A stretch of DNA of 64,000 bases from Microbacterium sorbitolivorans. GTDB taxonomy: Bacteria > Actinomycetota > Actinomycetes > Actinomycetales > Microbacteriaceae. The notes under the pieces were generated by a model. That model did not search any database. It had not been told where the DNA came from and worked only from the letters and a program-made list of their open reading frames with translations. The translations under genes and the position numbers were made by a program. The stretch lies in NCBI RefSeq assembly GCF_003327285.1, contig NZ_KZ848474.1:558001-622000 (forward strand). The letters are read 5' to 3'. Below, in pieces: positions 8,739 to 23,597 of the stretch (position 1 is its first letter; each line of letters starts with the position of its first letter).

Positions 8739-8817
8739 TCGCGTACCCGGGGTGGTCCCGACACGCCCGGCCCGGGGTCCGTTTGCTGGGCCCCCGGGAT
8801 CCGCGTAATGTAATCCC

Positions 8818-8991
8818 TTGTCGCCGCCAAGCGGTGAGGTTGAGCCACTAGGCTCCCATCCCAAGACGGCGACAAAAGCTACAGATCAGGTCTTACGATC
8901 TGATGCCTAGCAGCCCGAAGGTGAAGGATTCTCGAATCCAACGCTCACAGGCTTCACTCAGCTTGAGTGATTAGGTTAGTAGCTTGTCGCC
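8818..8991 (+). ncRNA. Candidate structured RNA between glyS and the rRNA promoter
   Basis: No protein-coding frame fits this stretch, but base-pairing potential is dense. TTGTCGCCG (8818-8826) can pair with CGGCGACAA (8867-8875). The same segment can instead pair with TTGTCGCC (8984-8991), extended by GCT/AGC. Local hairpins occur at 8841-8855 (GAGCC/GGCTC), 8882-8902 (CAGATC/GATCTG), 8926-8939 (GGATT/AATCC with a CTCG loop) and 8956-8970 (CACTCA/TGAGTG). A weak promoter-like pair TTGCTG (8783) and TAATGT (8806), 17 nt apart, precedes it. A T-rich run follows near 8997. It fits no tRNA, tmRNA or RNase P RNA that I can recognise. It could also be a long rRNA leader element. Confidence 0.35.
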
Positions 8992-9048
8992 TGAAGTTGT
9001 TTTTAAGGCTGACAGCCCGCTCGGATCATCGAGTGCGGCGTGTCGGAC

Positions 9049-9076
9049 TTGACAGAAATACGGACGGTGATAAACT
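9049..9076 (+). promoter_or_regulatory. Predicted rRNA operon promoter
   Basis: TTGACA (9049-9054) and TAAACT (9071-9076) are separated by 16 nt and lie about 225 bp before the 16S start. The following leader contains CTTGAGAACTCAACAG near 9133, a conserved actinobacterial rRNA leader element that recurs in the 16S-23S spacer. Other promoters may exist in the 8740-9040 stretch. Confidence 0.7.
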
Positions 9077-9301
9077 AGTGAAGTTGCCCCGGAGGGCTCA
9101 CCTTGATTGGTGAGGGCCGGGTGCGTCTGATCCTTGAGAACTCAACAGCGTGCACTTGTCAAATGCCAATATGTCCTCGGGCTAGGGGTAACCCTAGTTT
9201 TGAGAGATTCCTTTGGATCAATTTGATGTCAGTTGACATTACTTTTGGTCAGTTTCAAACTCGCAGCTCACACGTTTTCCCGTGTGGGTGTGCATTTTTT
9301 C

Positions 9302-14297
<4,996 letters not shown>

Positions 14298-14452
14298 CTT
14301 ATCTTCTGTATGTTGTTTCGCGTCCACTTTGTGGTTCTCGGGGGATGATCTCATCTCTTCGAGAGCTTGATCCCGCTAGCGGGGTTGTTGATAGTTGAAT
14401 ATTCGCTATCTGAAACAGGTTTACCGTACGCACCGCGTGCTGGTTGCTGGTT

Positions 14453-14571
14453 GTTTCGGTGGTTTTAGCGAGAGGGAAACGCCCGGTCACATTCCGAACC
14501 CGGAAGCTAAGCCTCTCAGCGCCGATGGTACTGCAAGGGGGACCTTGTGGGAGAGTAGGACACCGCCGGAC
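14453..14571 (+). rRNA. rrf: 5S ribosomal RNA
   Basis: This is about 119 nt with the conserved internal block CCGAACCCGGAAGCTAAGC and the 3' portion GGGAGAGTAGGACACCGCCGG, which pairs with the 5' end to form helix I. It lies about 155 bp after 23S. End positions are uncertain by 1-3 bases. Confidence 0.92.
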
Positions 14572-14613
14572 TTAACTGTTGGGTGACCTTTTCGTGGTTT
14601 TACGTGTCTTTTT

Positions 14614-14642
14614 GGGCCGCCCCGCGAGGGGCGGCCCTTTTT
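14614..14642 (+). terminator. rRNA operon terminator
   Basis: A perfect 10-bp stem GGGCCGCCCC/GGGGCGGCCC (14614-14623 and 14628-14637) with a GCGA loop is followed by five T residues. It ends the rRNA operon and sits just before the stop codon of the convergent acyl-CoA dehydrogenase gene. The T-run is on the plus-strand side only. Confidence 0.92.
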
Positions 14643-14646
14643 GCGC

Positions 14647-15798
14647 TTACGCGTCGAGCCAGGCGGCCGCTGCCTGCTGCCGGGTGGCGCGGGGCGAGGT
14701 CGGGTGGAACACCCCGGCGCGCACGTCGCGGGCGAGGCGGGAGAGCTCGCTGGCGTTGCGGAAGGATCCGCCGCCGGCCAGAGCGAGGGCGTCGTCGACG
14801 ATGCGCTGCGCCGTCGCGGTCGCGCGATCCTTCATTCCCGACAGCAGCGGGAACCACGCGGCGCCGTGATCGACCTGCTCGTCGACGTCGCGCGTGAGGG
14901 CGCGCAGCTCGAGGACGATGCCGTCGTACGCCAGCGCCATGTCTCCAATGCGGTCGCGCACGACCGGATCCTCGCTGCGCGGGGTGCCCGATGCGCTGCT
15001 CACGCGCGCAGCCACGGCCGCCGCCGCGAGCTCGATCGCCCGTCGCGCGATGCCCGTATAGACGGAGGCGACGAGGAGCTCGAAGGCGGCGAAGATCGCG
15101 AACTGCAGGCCGTCGGGGATATCGACCATGTCGATGACCTTCACCACGCGGTCGGCGGGCGCCAGGGCGCCGTGGAGCTCTGTGGTGCGGCTCTGGGATC
15201 CGCGCATGCCGAGGGCGTCCCAGTCGTCGCGCGTGACGACGTTCTCGTCGCGGCCAACGAAGCCGAACACGATCTTCGGGTTCTCGGGGTCGCTATCGTC
15301 GCGGCCGTGAACGCCGAGCAGCGTCCACACGGGCGCGAGCGACGTGAAGATCTTGGTGCCGGTAAAGGCATAGCCGTCATCGGTGCGCTCGGCGGTCGTG
15401 CGGCTGTCGAACATCACCGCGTCGTTGCCGGCCTCGCTCACGCCGAAGGCGAAGACCTCGCCTCGCGCCGCGCCCTCGACGACGAGGCCGAGCGCGTCGT
15501 CGCCGCGCTCGTGGAGGATCCGGGCGACCGCCGTCCAGACCAGGTGCATGTTGATCGCGAGCGCCGTCGCCGGCGCCGCCGTCGCGAGCCGCTGCTGTGC
15601 CGCGCTCGCCTGTTCGAGGGTGGCACCGGATCCGCCACGATCGGTGGGGAGAAGGATCCGCAGGTAGCCGGCGTCCGCGAGCTCCGCGAGGTCCTTCTCG
15701 GGGAAGACGTTGTCGCGGTCGAACTCGGGGGCGCGCTCGCGGATCCGCTCGAGGAGGTCGCTCGGGAGGGCGAGCGAGGGGTCGAAGATTGCACTCAT
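14647..15798 (-). CDS. Acyl-CoA dehydrogenase family protein
   Basis: The 383-residue protein has the three-domain acyl-CoA dehydrogenase layout. N-terminal helices contain ADAGYLRILLPTDRGGSGATL, the beta domain holds FAFGVSEAGNDA and GYAFTGTKIFTSLAPVWTLLGVHG followed by DWDALGMRGSQSRTTEL, and a helical C-terminus follows. FAD-dependent oxidation of an acyl-CoA or related substrate is likely; a classical catalytic Glu is not obvious, so a monooxygenase-type relative is possible. ATG 15798 was chosen over a longer frame because family homology begins there and TAGGCT lies 7 nt upstream on the minus strand, a leaderless arrangement. It is monocistronic and faces the rRNA operon. Confidence 0.85.
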   Translation of the reverse strand: MSAIFDPSLALPSDLLERIRERAPEFDRDNVFPEKDLAELADAGYLRILLPTDRGGSGATLEQASAAQQRLATAAPATALAINMHLVWTAVARILHERGDDALGLVVEGAARGEVFAFGVSEAGNDAVMFDSRTTAERTDDGYAFTGTKIFTSLAPVWTLLGVHGRDDSDPENPKIVFGFVGRDENVVTRDDWDALGMRGSQSRTTELHGALAPADRVVKVIDMVDIPDGLQFAIFAAFELLVASVYTGIARRAIELAAAAVAARVSSASGTPRSEDPVVRDRIGDMALAYDGIVLELRALTRDVDEQVDHGAAWFPLLSGMKDRATATAQRIVDDALALAGGGSFRNASELSRLARDVRAGVFHPTSPRATRQQAAAAWLDA

Positions 15799-15909
15799 GT
15801 AGGCCAGCCTAGGAGCGTCACAACATCTAGGGGTCGGCCCCTCGGCGACACACCCTCTACGGTCTTTCTCAGGCCTTCGTTTGTCAGTGGTCATAGGTAG
15901 CGTTCGAGC

Positions 15910-16018
15910 TGTGGACAACTTCGCGGCGAAGTGCCGCGAAGCGCATGATCTCGGGGGTCCCGAGAGCGTTTCGAGAGGGGGGTGCCTGTGCACAACTCAG
16001 TGCATAACCTGTGGACAT
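15910..16018. promoter_or_regulatory. Three DnaA-box-like 9-mers upstream of nrdH
   Basis: The 345-bp gap before nrdH has no gene. It holds TGTGGACAA (15910-15918), which is the exact reverse complement of the actinobacterial DnaA box TTGTCCACA, plus TGTGCACAA (15987-15995) and TGTGGACAT (16010-16018), each one mismatch from it. All are in the same orientation. DnaA control of nrd genes is known in E. coli; here it is an inference. Confidence 0.5.
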
Positions 16019-16044
16019 CGCGGTGGAAAACGACACGCGTGTAA

Positions 16045-16092
16045 CTACTATGGGTTGTGGTCTAGCCCGCGATCGACCTCTATATGTAGTAT
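16045..16092 (+). promoter_or_regulatory. Tandem NrdR-box-like sites
   Basis: CCTCTATATGTAGTAT (16077-16092) matches 12 of 16 positions of the consensus ACACTATATATAGTGT. CTACTATGGGTTGTGG (16045-16060) matches 9 of 16. Their starts are 32 bp apart, the same-face spacing typical of NrdR box pairs. The position just before nrdH supports repression of the operon by the dATP/ATP-sensing repressor NrdR. Confidence 0.7.
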
Positions 16093-16143
16093 TGAAGGCA
16101 CGGCACGAGTTGCCGCGTAACCAGATCATTCGGAGGGGAACTC

Positions 16144-16377
16144 ATGGCGATTACCGTCTACAGCAAGCCGTCCTGCGTGCAGTGCAACGCGACCTACCGC
16201 GCTCTCGACGCGAAGGGCATCGAGTACTCGGTGACCGACGTTTCGGAGGACGCTGACGCGCTCGAGCACGTCAAGTCGCTGGGCTACCTGCAGGCCCCCG
16301 TCGTCGTCACCGACGGCGACCACTGGTCGGGCTTCCGTCCCGACAAGATTGACGAACTCGCCGCACGCCTGGCGTAA
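16144..16377 (+). CDS. nrdH: Glutaredoxin-like protein NrdH
   Basis: The product is a 77-residue redoxin with the active-site motif C-V-Q-C at residues 11-14 and the family ending [15 protein letters not shown]. It is the electron donor that reduces the NrdE C-terminal disulfide, itself reduced by thioredoxin reductase. A strong GGAGGGGAA Shine-Dalgarno precedes the ATG. It is first in nrdHIEF, downstream of the NrdR-like and DnaA-like sites. Confidence 0.96.
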   Translation: MAITVYSKPSCVQCNATYRALDAKGIEYSVTDVSEDADALEHVKSLGYLQAPVVVTDGDHWSGFRPDKIDELAARLA

Positions 16378-16411
16378 TCATGCCGCTGTTGCGGCGAGGG
16401 GATGGATGCTG

Positions 16412-16867
16412 ATGACCGCGACAGTGAGTCTTGCTCCTTCTACACAGAGTGGCTCGGCCCCGGCCGAGCCGCTCATCGTGTACTTCTCGAGTGTTTCGGG
16501 AAACACGGAACGCTTCGTCGAGAAGCTGGGAATGCGAGCGAAGCGGATCCCGTTGTACAAGCGCGACGAGGCGCTTGAAGTACACGAACCGTACGTTCTC
16601 ATCTCTCCCACCTACGGTGGGGGAAACGGTGAGGGCGCGGTTCCCAAGCAGGTCATCCGGTTCCTGAACGACGAGGGTAACCGGAAGTGGATCCGCGGGG
16701 TCATCTCGACCGGAAACACAAACTTTGGTTCGGCGTACTGCATTGGTGGAGACATCATCAGTCGCAAGTGCAGGGTGCCGCACTTGGATCGCGTAGAGCT
16801 ATTTGGCACAGCCGAGGATGTTGCTCGGGTAAATCGTGGATTGGAAAAATGGTGGAAGCAGCAGTGA
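16412..16867 (+). CDS. nrdI: Flavodoxin-like ribonucleotide reductase activator NrdI
   Basis: The 151-residue product has the FMN-binding loop [17 protein letters not shown] and the NrdI-specific stretches [23 protein letters not shown] and [19 protein letters not shown]. Reduced NrdI supplies superoxide or peroxide to assemble the dimanganese-tyrosyl radical in NrdF. ATG 16412 is favoured, with GAGGGG ten nt upstream; ATG 16406 is possible. The N-terminal ~18 residues before the flavodoxin core are non-conserved. The 3' end overlaps nrdE by 4 bp (GTGA). Confidence 0.95.
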   Translation: MTATVSLAPSTQSGSAPAEPLIVYFSSVSGNTERFVEKLGMRAKRIPLYKRDEALEVHEPYVLISPTYGGGNGEGAVPKQVIRFLNDEGNRKWIRGVISTGNTNFGSAYCIGGDIISRKCRVPHLDRVELFGTAEDVARVNRGLEKWWKQQ

Positions 16868-19008
16868 CGACCGAGGTCGACTTCAAGCACAATCCCGCGT
16901 TCGAGGGTCTCGACTATCACGCGTTGAACGCGATGCTGAACCTGTACGACGCCGACGGCAAGATTCAGTTTGAGGCTGACAAGCGTGCCGCCCGGGAGTA
17001 CTTCCTGCAGCACGTCAACCAGAACACCGTCTTCTTCCACTCGCTGCGCGAGCGCCTCGACTACCTCGTCGAGAAGCAGTACTACGAAGGCGCCGTCATC
17101 GAGAAGTATGACTTCTCGTTCGTTGAGAAGCTCAACGAGTTCGCCTACGCGAAGAAGTTCCGCTTCGAGACCTTCCTCGGCGCGTTCAAGTACTACACGA
17201 GCTACACGCTGAAGACGTTCGATGGCAAGCGATACCTCGAGCGCTTCGAGGACCGCGTCGTCATGACCGCCCTCGCTCTCGCCGACGGCGACGAAGACCT
17301 CGCGCTGAAGCTCACCGACGAGATCCTGTCGGGCCGCTTCCAGCCCGCGACCCCGACCTTCCTCAACGCCGGTAAGGCGCAGCGCGGCGAGCTCGTCAGC
17401 TGCTTCCTCCTGCGCATCGAAGACAACATGGAGTCGATCGCCCGCAGCATCAACTCGGCGCTGCAGCTCTCGAAGCGCGGCGGCGGCGTGGCCCTGCTGC
17501 TCAGCAACATCCGCGAGGCCGGCGCCCCGATCAAGAAGATCGAGAACCAGTCGAGCGGCATCCTGCCGGTCATGAAGCTGCTCGAAGACTCGTTCAGCTA
17601 CGCGAACCAGCTCGGTGCGCGTCAGGGTGCGGGTGCCGTGTACCTCAACGCGCACCACCCCGACATCATGAAGTTCCTCGACACCAAGCGCGAGAACGCC
17701 GACGAGAAGATCCGCATCAAGACGCTGTCGCTCGGCGTCGTGATCCCGGACATCACGTTCGAGCTCGCGAAGAACAACGAGGACATGTACCTCTTCTCGC
17801 CCTACGACGTCGAGCGCGTCTACGGCGTGCCCTTCGGCGACATCTCGGTCACCGAGAAGTACCGCGAGATGGTCGACGACCCGCGCATCAAGAAGACGAA
17901 GATCAACGCGCGCACCTTCTTCCAGACGGTCGCCGAGATCCAGTTCGAGTCGGGCTACCCGTACGTGATGTTCGAAGACACGGTGAACAACGCGAACCCG
18001 ATCCAGGGCCGCATCAACATGTCGAACCTCTGCAGCGAGATCCTGCAGGTGAACACACCGACGACGCTGAACACCGACCTGTCGTACGACCAGATCGGTA
18101 AGGACATCAGCTGCAACCTCGGTTCGCTGAACATCGCCCTCGCGATGGACTCGCCGAACTTCGGCCAGACGGTCGAGACCTCGATCCGCGCCCTGACCGC
18201 CGTGAGCGACCAGAGCCACATCAAGTCGGTGCGTTCGATCGAGGACGGCAACGACAAGTCGCACGCCATCGGCCTCGGTCAGATGAACCTGCACGGCTAC
18301 CTGTCGCGCGAGCGCATCTTCTACGGATCCGAAGAGGGTATCGACTTCACGAACATCTACTTCTACACCGTGCTGTTCCACGCCCTCCAGGCGTCGAACA
18401 AGATCGCGATCGAGCGCGGCGTGACCTTCGAGGGCTTCGAGAACTCGACGTACGCGTCGGGTGAGTTCTTCGACAAGTACACCGAGCAGGAGTGGAAGCC
18501 GGCGACGGCTCGCGTTGTCGAGCTGTTCGAGGGCCACCACATCCCGACGCAGGACGACTGGCGCGAGCTGAAGGCGTCGATCCAGGCGCACGGTATCTAC
18601 AACCAGAACCTGCAGGCGGTTCCGCCGACCGGATCCATCTCGTACATCAACAACTCGACGAGCTCGATCCACCCGATCGCGTCGAAGATCGAGATCCGCA
18701 AGGAAGGCAAGCTCGGCCGCGTCTACTACCCGGCGCCGTTCATGACGAACGACAACCTGGACTACTACCAGGACGCGTACGAGATCGGCTACGAGAAGGT
18801 CATCGACACCTACGCCGCGGCGACGCAGCACGTCGACCAGGGCCTCTCGCTGACGCTCTTCTTCCCCGACACGGCGACGACGCGCGACATCAACCGCGCG
18901 CAGATCTACGCGTGGCGCAAGGGCATCAAGACGATCTACTACATCCGCCTGCGCCAGATGGCCCTCGAGGGTACTGAGGTCGAGGGCTGCGTTTCCTGCA
19001 CGCTGTAA
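16864..19008 (+). CDS. nrdE: Class Ib ribonucleoside-diphosphate reductase alpha subunit NrdE
   Basis: The 714-residue catalytic subunit reduces NDPs to dNDPs. Visible landmarks are [18 protein letters not shown] (first redox Cys), the active-site NLCSEILQ segment, the substrate-loop SLGVVIPDI region, and the C-terminal tail VEGCVSCTL whose CxxC exchanges with NrdH. The N-terminal ATP-cone of class Ia enzymes is absent, as expected for class Ib. GTG 16864 overlaps the nrdI stop and has GGTGGAAG just upstream; ATG 16849 would add five residues. Codon use is strongly biased, consistent with high expression. Confidence 0.97.
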   Translation: MTTEVDFKHNPAFEGLDYHALNAMLNLYDADGKIQFEADKRAAREYFLQHVNQNTVFFHSLRERLDYLVEKQYYEGAVIEKYDFSFVEKLNEFAYAKKFRFETFLGAFKYYTSYTLKTFDGKRYLERFEDRVVMTALALADGDEDLALKLTDEILSGRFQPATPTFLNAGKAQRGELVSCFLLRIEDNMESIARSINSALQLSKRGGGVALLLSNIREAGAPIKKIENQSSGILPVMKLLEDSFSYANQLGARQGAGAVYLNAHHPDIMKFLDTKRENADEKIRIKTLSLGVVIPDITFELAKNNEDMYLFSPYDVERVYGVPFGDISVTEKYREMVDDPRIKKTKINARTFFQTVAEIQFESGYPYVMFEDTVNNANPIQGRINMSNLCSEILQVNTPTTLNTDLSYDQIGKDISCNLGSLNIALAMDSPNFGQTVETSIRALTAVSDQSHIKSVRSIEDGNDKSHAIGLGQMNLHGYLSRERIFYGSEEGIDFTNIYFYTVLFHALQASNKIAIERGVTFEGFENSTYASGEFFDKYTEQEWKPATARVVELFEGHHIPTQDDWRELKASIQAHGIYNQNLQAVPPTGSISYINNSTSSIHPIASKIEIRKEGKLGRVYYPAPFMTNDNLDYYQDAYEIGYEKVIDTYAAATQHVDQGLSLTLFFPDTATTRDINRAQIYAWRKGIKTIYYIRLRQMALEGTEVEGCVSCTL

Positions 19009-20013
<1,005 letters not shown>

Positions 20014-20048
20014 CCCCCAGAACCGCTGACCGCCGAAACGGCGCGTAC

Positions 20049-20085
20049 GAGCCCCGGAACTGCACCCCGTGCAGCTCCGGGGCTC
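20049..20085. terminator. Bidirectional hairpin between nrdF and the PfpI-like gene
   Basis: GAGCCCCGGA (20049-20058) pairs with TCCGGGGCTC (20076-20085), and the stem continues inward as CTGCAC/GTGCAG around a three-base loop after one mismatch. There is no T-run. It lies between two convergent genes and probably terminates both. Confidence 0.65.
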
Positions 20086-20093
20086 GCTGCGTG

Positions 20094-20630
20094 TCAGGCC
20101 TGCGCCAGCGCGGTGAGTGCGGCGTTGAACGCCGGCAGGTCTTGCGGGGAGCGGGACGTGATGAGCGTCCAGCCGTTGTGGTCGCAGGTCACCAGCCCAC
20201 GGTCGTGCCAGAGTCCACCGGCGTTGCGGATGTCCGTGGCGACGCTGGCATACGAGGTGAGTTGCTTGCCCGAGACCAAGCCGGTCTCCACGAGCAGCCA
20301 CGGGCCGTGGCAGATCGCCGCGATCGTCTTGCCGTCCGCGGCGAATGCCTTCACGAGCTCCTGCGCGGGCTCGTTCAGGCGAAGCGAATCGGCGTTGATG
20401 GTTCCGCCGGGGATGACGAGCAGGTCGAAGTCGCGATGCGAGACGGCTCCGATCGCGGCGTCCGGGGTGAGGGTCTCGCCGGGGTCCTGGTCCGAGACCA
20501 GAGTCTTGATCGGAGCGTCCTCGGTTGCGGCGACGGTGACCTCGGCGCCGGCATCCTTGAGGGCCTTCGCCGGGCTGAGGAGCTCGTCCTGCTCCGTGCC
20601 GTAGTTGGTCGTGATGACGAGTGCGCGCAT
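20094..20630 (-). CDS. DJ-1/PfpI family protein (type 1 glutamine amidotransferase-like)
   Basis: The 178-residue single-domain protein has the elbow motif AICHGPWLLVETG with the nucleophile Cys followed by His, and the upstream DFDLLVIPGGTINADSLR carrying the glutamine-amidotransferase-like oxyanion segment. This subgroup includes PfpI/YhbO-type proteins with proposed deglycase or chaperone roles under stress. The ATG at 20630 follows GAAAGGACACACT; a longer frame upstream lacks family similarity. It is convergent with nrdF and appears monocistronic. Confidence 0.87.
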   Translation of the reverse strand: MRALVITTNYGTEQDELLSPAKALKDAGAEVTVAATEDAPIKTLVSDQDPGETLTPDAAIGAVSHRDFDLLVIPGGTINADSLRLNEPAQELVKAFAADGKTIAAICHGPWLLVETGLVSGKQLTSYASVATDIRNAGGLWHDRGLVTCDHNGWTLITSRSPQDLPAFNAALTALAQA

Positions 20631-20753
20631 AGTGTGTCCTTTCGATTCGGCGAATGCGTCCACCCATCCTGCATCCCTCGACGCGCCGCGCGGATCCCCT
20701 TGAACCTGATGCCCTCGGTGCGCTAGGGATCTCGGGAGCACGGAACGCGCAGC

Positions 20754-20769
20754 ATTTGGTATACCAAAT
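20754..20769. promoter_or_regulatory. GntR-type operator-like 16-bp perfect palindrome
   Basis: ATTTGGTATACCAAAT is a perfect palindrome 13 bp before the amidohydrolase remnant. TGGTATACCA cores are typical operators of GntR-family (FadR subfamily) repressors. No GntR gene lies in the window, so the site may be a relic like the gene it controls. Confidence 0.55.
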
Positions 20770-20782
20770 TCCCATAACGATC

Positions 20783-21509
20783 GTGGTCGAGAACGTGCGC
20801 CCCTGGGGCGGAGCCCCCGCAGACATCCTGATCGACGGCGATCAGATCACGGGCGTGGTGCCGGCGGGCACGGGGGTAGCGGCGGAGAGGATCGACGGCC
20901 GTGGGCTGCTCGCCCTGCCCGGCCTCGTCAACACGCACGCTCACATCGACAAGAGCTGGTGGGGCATGCCGTGGGCCCTGTACGGCGGCGAGGCGACGAC
21001 GCAGGGGCGCATCGCGCACGAGCGCGCGGAGCGCGAGAAGTACGGCATCCCGAGCGCGGACGCGATCGACCGGGATCCGCTCGGCCAGCTCGATGGCCTG
21101 TTCCGCATCGCGGCGAAACGCGACTGCGGCATCGACATCCACCTGCACGACGGCGGCACGCTCGGCATCAGCTGGACGACCGTCGCCCCGGTGCGCTCCG
21201 CCCCGCTGCCCCTGGACCGGATCCGTGAGAACGGTCTGCGGATCGGGCTCGGCACCGATGGCATCCGCGACCTGCGGTCGCCATACGGCGACGGCGACAT
21301 CCTCGGGGGTCGCGAACACCTTCGCCCAGCTTCACGGGCTGCGCCGAGACGACGACCTGCGCTACGCCGTCGAACTGGCGACCAGCCGCGCCGCGGGCTT
21401 CGTCGGCGCGGACGCGCACGATATCGTCGCCGGCGCCCGCGCCGACGTCGTCCTCCTCGACGCGCAGAACGCACAGGACGCGCTGATGCGCTCGCCGCAT
21501 GCACCATGA
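20783..21509 (+). pseudogene. Amidohydrolase (cytosine-deaminase/AtzC-like) remnant with internal deletion and frameshift
   Basis: The first frame encodes LPGLVNTHAHIDKSWWGMPW with the metal-binding HxH, then DIHLHDGG, and soon after LGTDGIRDLRSPYGDGDIL. In intact CodA/AtzC-like enzymes roughly 100 residues with further metal ligands separate the last two blocks, so a central piece is missing. At about 21,298-21,310 the homology shifts frame and continues as NTFAQLHGLRRDDDLRYAVELATSRAAGFV and ARADVVLLDAQNAQDALMR to the stop at 21509. The enzyme cannot be functional. GTG 20783 is the probable original start. The C-terminal end overlaps the next fragment by 4 bp. Confidence 0.85.
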
Positions 21510-21625
21510 CCGACACGGAGAATGACGACATGAATTCCGATGCCACGTCCCAGCTCTGGGAGGCGGTCGACGCGACCGACGCAGCCGCAGCCGCACGCGC
21601 GATCGATGCCGGCGCGAAGAGCGAT
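21506..21625 (+). pseudogene. Short ankyrin-repeat-like N-terminal fragment
   Basis: From ATG 21506 the frame reads ~40 residues including SQLWEAVDATDAAAAARAIDAGA, which resembles the opening helix pair of ankyrin-repeat proteins. It then runs on without similarity into the following lipoprotein gene's other frame. The start overlaps the amidohydrolase stop (ATGA), suggesting an original operon. It is probably a truncated remnant; similarity over so few residues is weak evidence. Confidence 0.4.
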
Positions 21626-21656
21626 CCGCGCCGACAGAGCAGAGAGGACACGCGTC

Positions 21657-22148
21657 ATGAAGAAGCCCCTCACCGTCGCCGCGGCGGGTATCGTCGCGCT
21701 CCTCGCACTGACCGGCTGCACCGCGGAGAAACCCGCGTCCAGCACGGACCCGACCTCGACACCGGCGGCGGTGCAGCCGCAGACGGCCTCCCCGGGCACG
21801 GAACCGTCACCGGACGCTCCCCCAGCGGACGGCCGGACGCCCGCGGAGGGCGACTGGCTCACCGTCGCCTACGAGGACTCATACAAGAGCGTCTTCACGC
21901 TGACGGCGGATCAGATCGAACTCGCCACGGGGCTCGTCCCCGGCATCGACGGGGTGGAGGACATCGGTAGCGCGCTGTCCCGCGAGGACCTGTGGCAGGG
22001 AGACGATCGCACCGCCGAACACGCAGACCTCATCGTCGCCGCTCCTGCGACTCAAGGCCGTGGAAGCGATGCGTCGATCAGTGTCTCCGCCGCTTTCCTC
22101 GCCTGCACCGCGACCTGCGGGTCGCCGGAGATCGCCGCGGTGGTCTGA
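21657..22148 (+). pseudogene. Lipoprotein fragment, 3' truncated and read into the antisense of the TetR gene
   Basis: ATG 21657 follows AGAGAGGACAC and gives a lipoprotein signal peptide (KKPLTVAAAGIVALLALTGC, lipobox LTGC). A Ser/Thr/Pro-rich linker and an acidic domain (EGDWLTVAYEDSYKSVFTLT, GIDGVEDIGSALSREDLW) follow. From about 22,040 onward the frame is simply the antisense of the TetR gene's 3' end, so the original C-terminus is missing. Whether the chimeric 163-residue product is made is unknown. The function of the parent protein is not recognised. Confidence 0.55.
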
Positions 22149-22618
22149 GCGCCTTCGGCGAGGATCGAGAGCTGGGATGCGAGCGCGGGTTGCGCGCCGG
22201 CGTCGGTTGCGAGCGTCGCCATCTGCTCTTGAAACGACGCCTTGTGCTCGCGCACGATCTGCGCGACATCGGGGTGGGTGCCCCCGAGCTCTCCGAAGGC
22301 ATTGATGAACGCGCAGCCGCGGAAGTCGTCAGCGCAGAACCATTCTTCGAGGTGCCCGTAGACGGCGAGGAGCCGGGCACGGGGCTCGTCGCCGGCCGCG
22401 CGTACGGCGGCGGCCAACCCTGATCCCCACTCGTCGTGCTTGCGTCGTAGGACGGCGGCGATGATGTCGGTCTTCGACGGGAAAAGTGCGTAGAGGCGTC
22501 GAAGCGACACGCCGGCGGCAGTGCGCAGCTCGTCCATTCCGACGGCGGCGTATCCCTTGCGGTAATAGAGATCTTCTGCTGCGGCGAGGATCTTCTCGCG
22601 TGCTTCCGACTCGGTCAT
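22052..22618 (-). CDS. TetR/AcrR family transcriptional repressor
   Basis: The 188-residue protein has an N-terminal HTH: REKILAAAEDLYYRKGYAAVGMDELRTAAGVSLRRLYALFPSKTD spans residues 7-51 (quoted in parts: AAEDLYYRKGYAAV, AAGVSLRRLYALFPSK). The C-terminal ligand domain contains WFCADDFRGCAFINAFGELG, typical of TetR_C_6-like regulators. It is divergent from an alpha/beta hydrolase gene; two palindromes lie between them. It most likely represses both genes and is released by a small hydrophobic ligand. Confidence 0.9.
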   Translation of the reverse strand: MTESEAREKILAAAEDLYYRKGYAAVGMDELRTAAGVSLRRLYALFPSKTDIIAAVLRRKHDEWGSGLAAAVRAAGDEPRARLLAVYGHLEEWFCADDFRGCAFINAFGELGGTHPDVAQIVREHKASFQEQMATLATDAGAQPALASQLSILAEGAQTTAAISGDPQVAVQARKAAETLIDASLPRP

Positions 22619-22631
22619 GCATTCAGTCTAC

Positions 22632-23558
<927 letters not shown>

Positions 23559-23597
23559 TGAAACGGGACGGCCGACGACGGATCCGGGCGAGATGTC

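Noticed and set aside
8881..8991. tRNA-like arm GGATTCTCGAATCC as evidence of a tRNA gene
   Set aside because: The T-arm-like hairpin has the wrong loop size, and there is no matching acceptor stem with CCA-side spacing or anticodon arm of normal length.
14614..14642. Bidirectional terminator for both the rRNA operon and the acyl-CoA dehydrogenase gene
   Set aside because: The T-run follows the stem only in the plus direction; on the minus strand the stem is followed by A residues, so I assign it to the rRNA operon.
20654..21970. Single long 438-codon protein
   Set aside because: The frame joins an amidohydrolase N-terminal half, an out-of-frame tail, an ankyrin-like piece and antisense of a lipoprotein; homology shifts frame inside, so it is not one gene.
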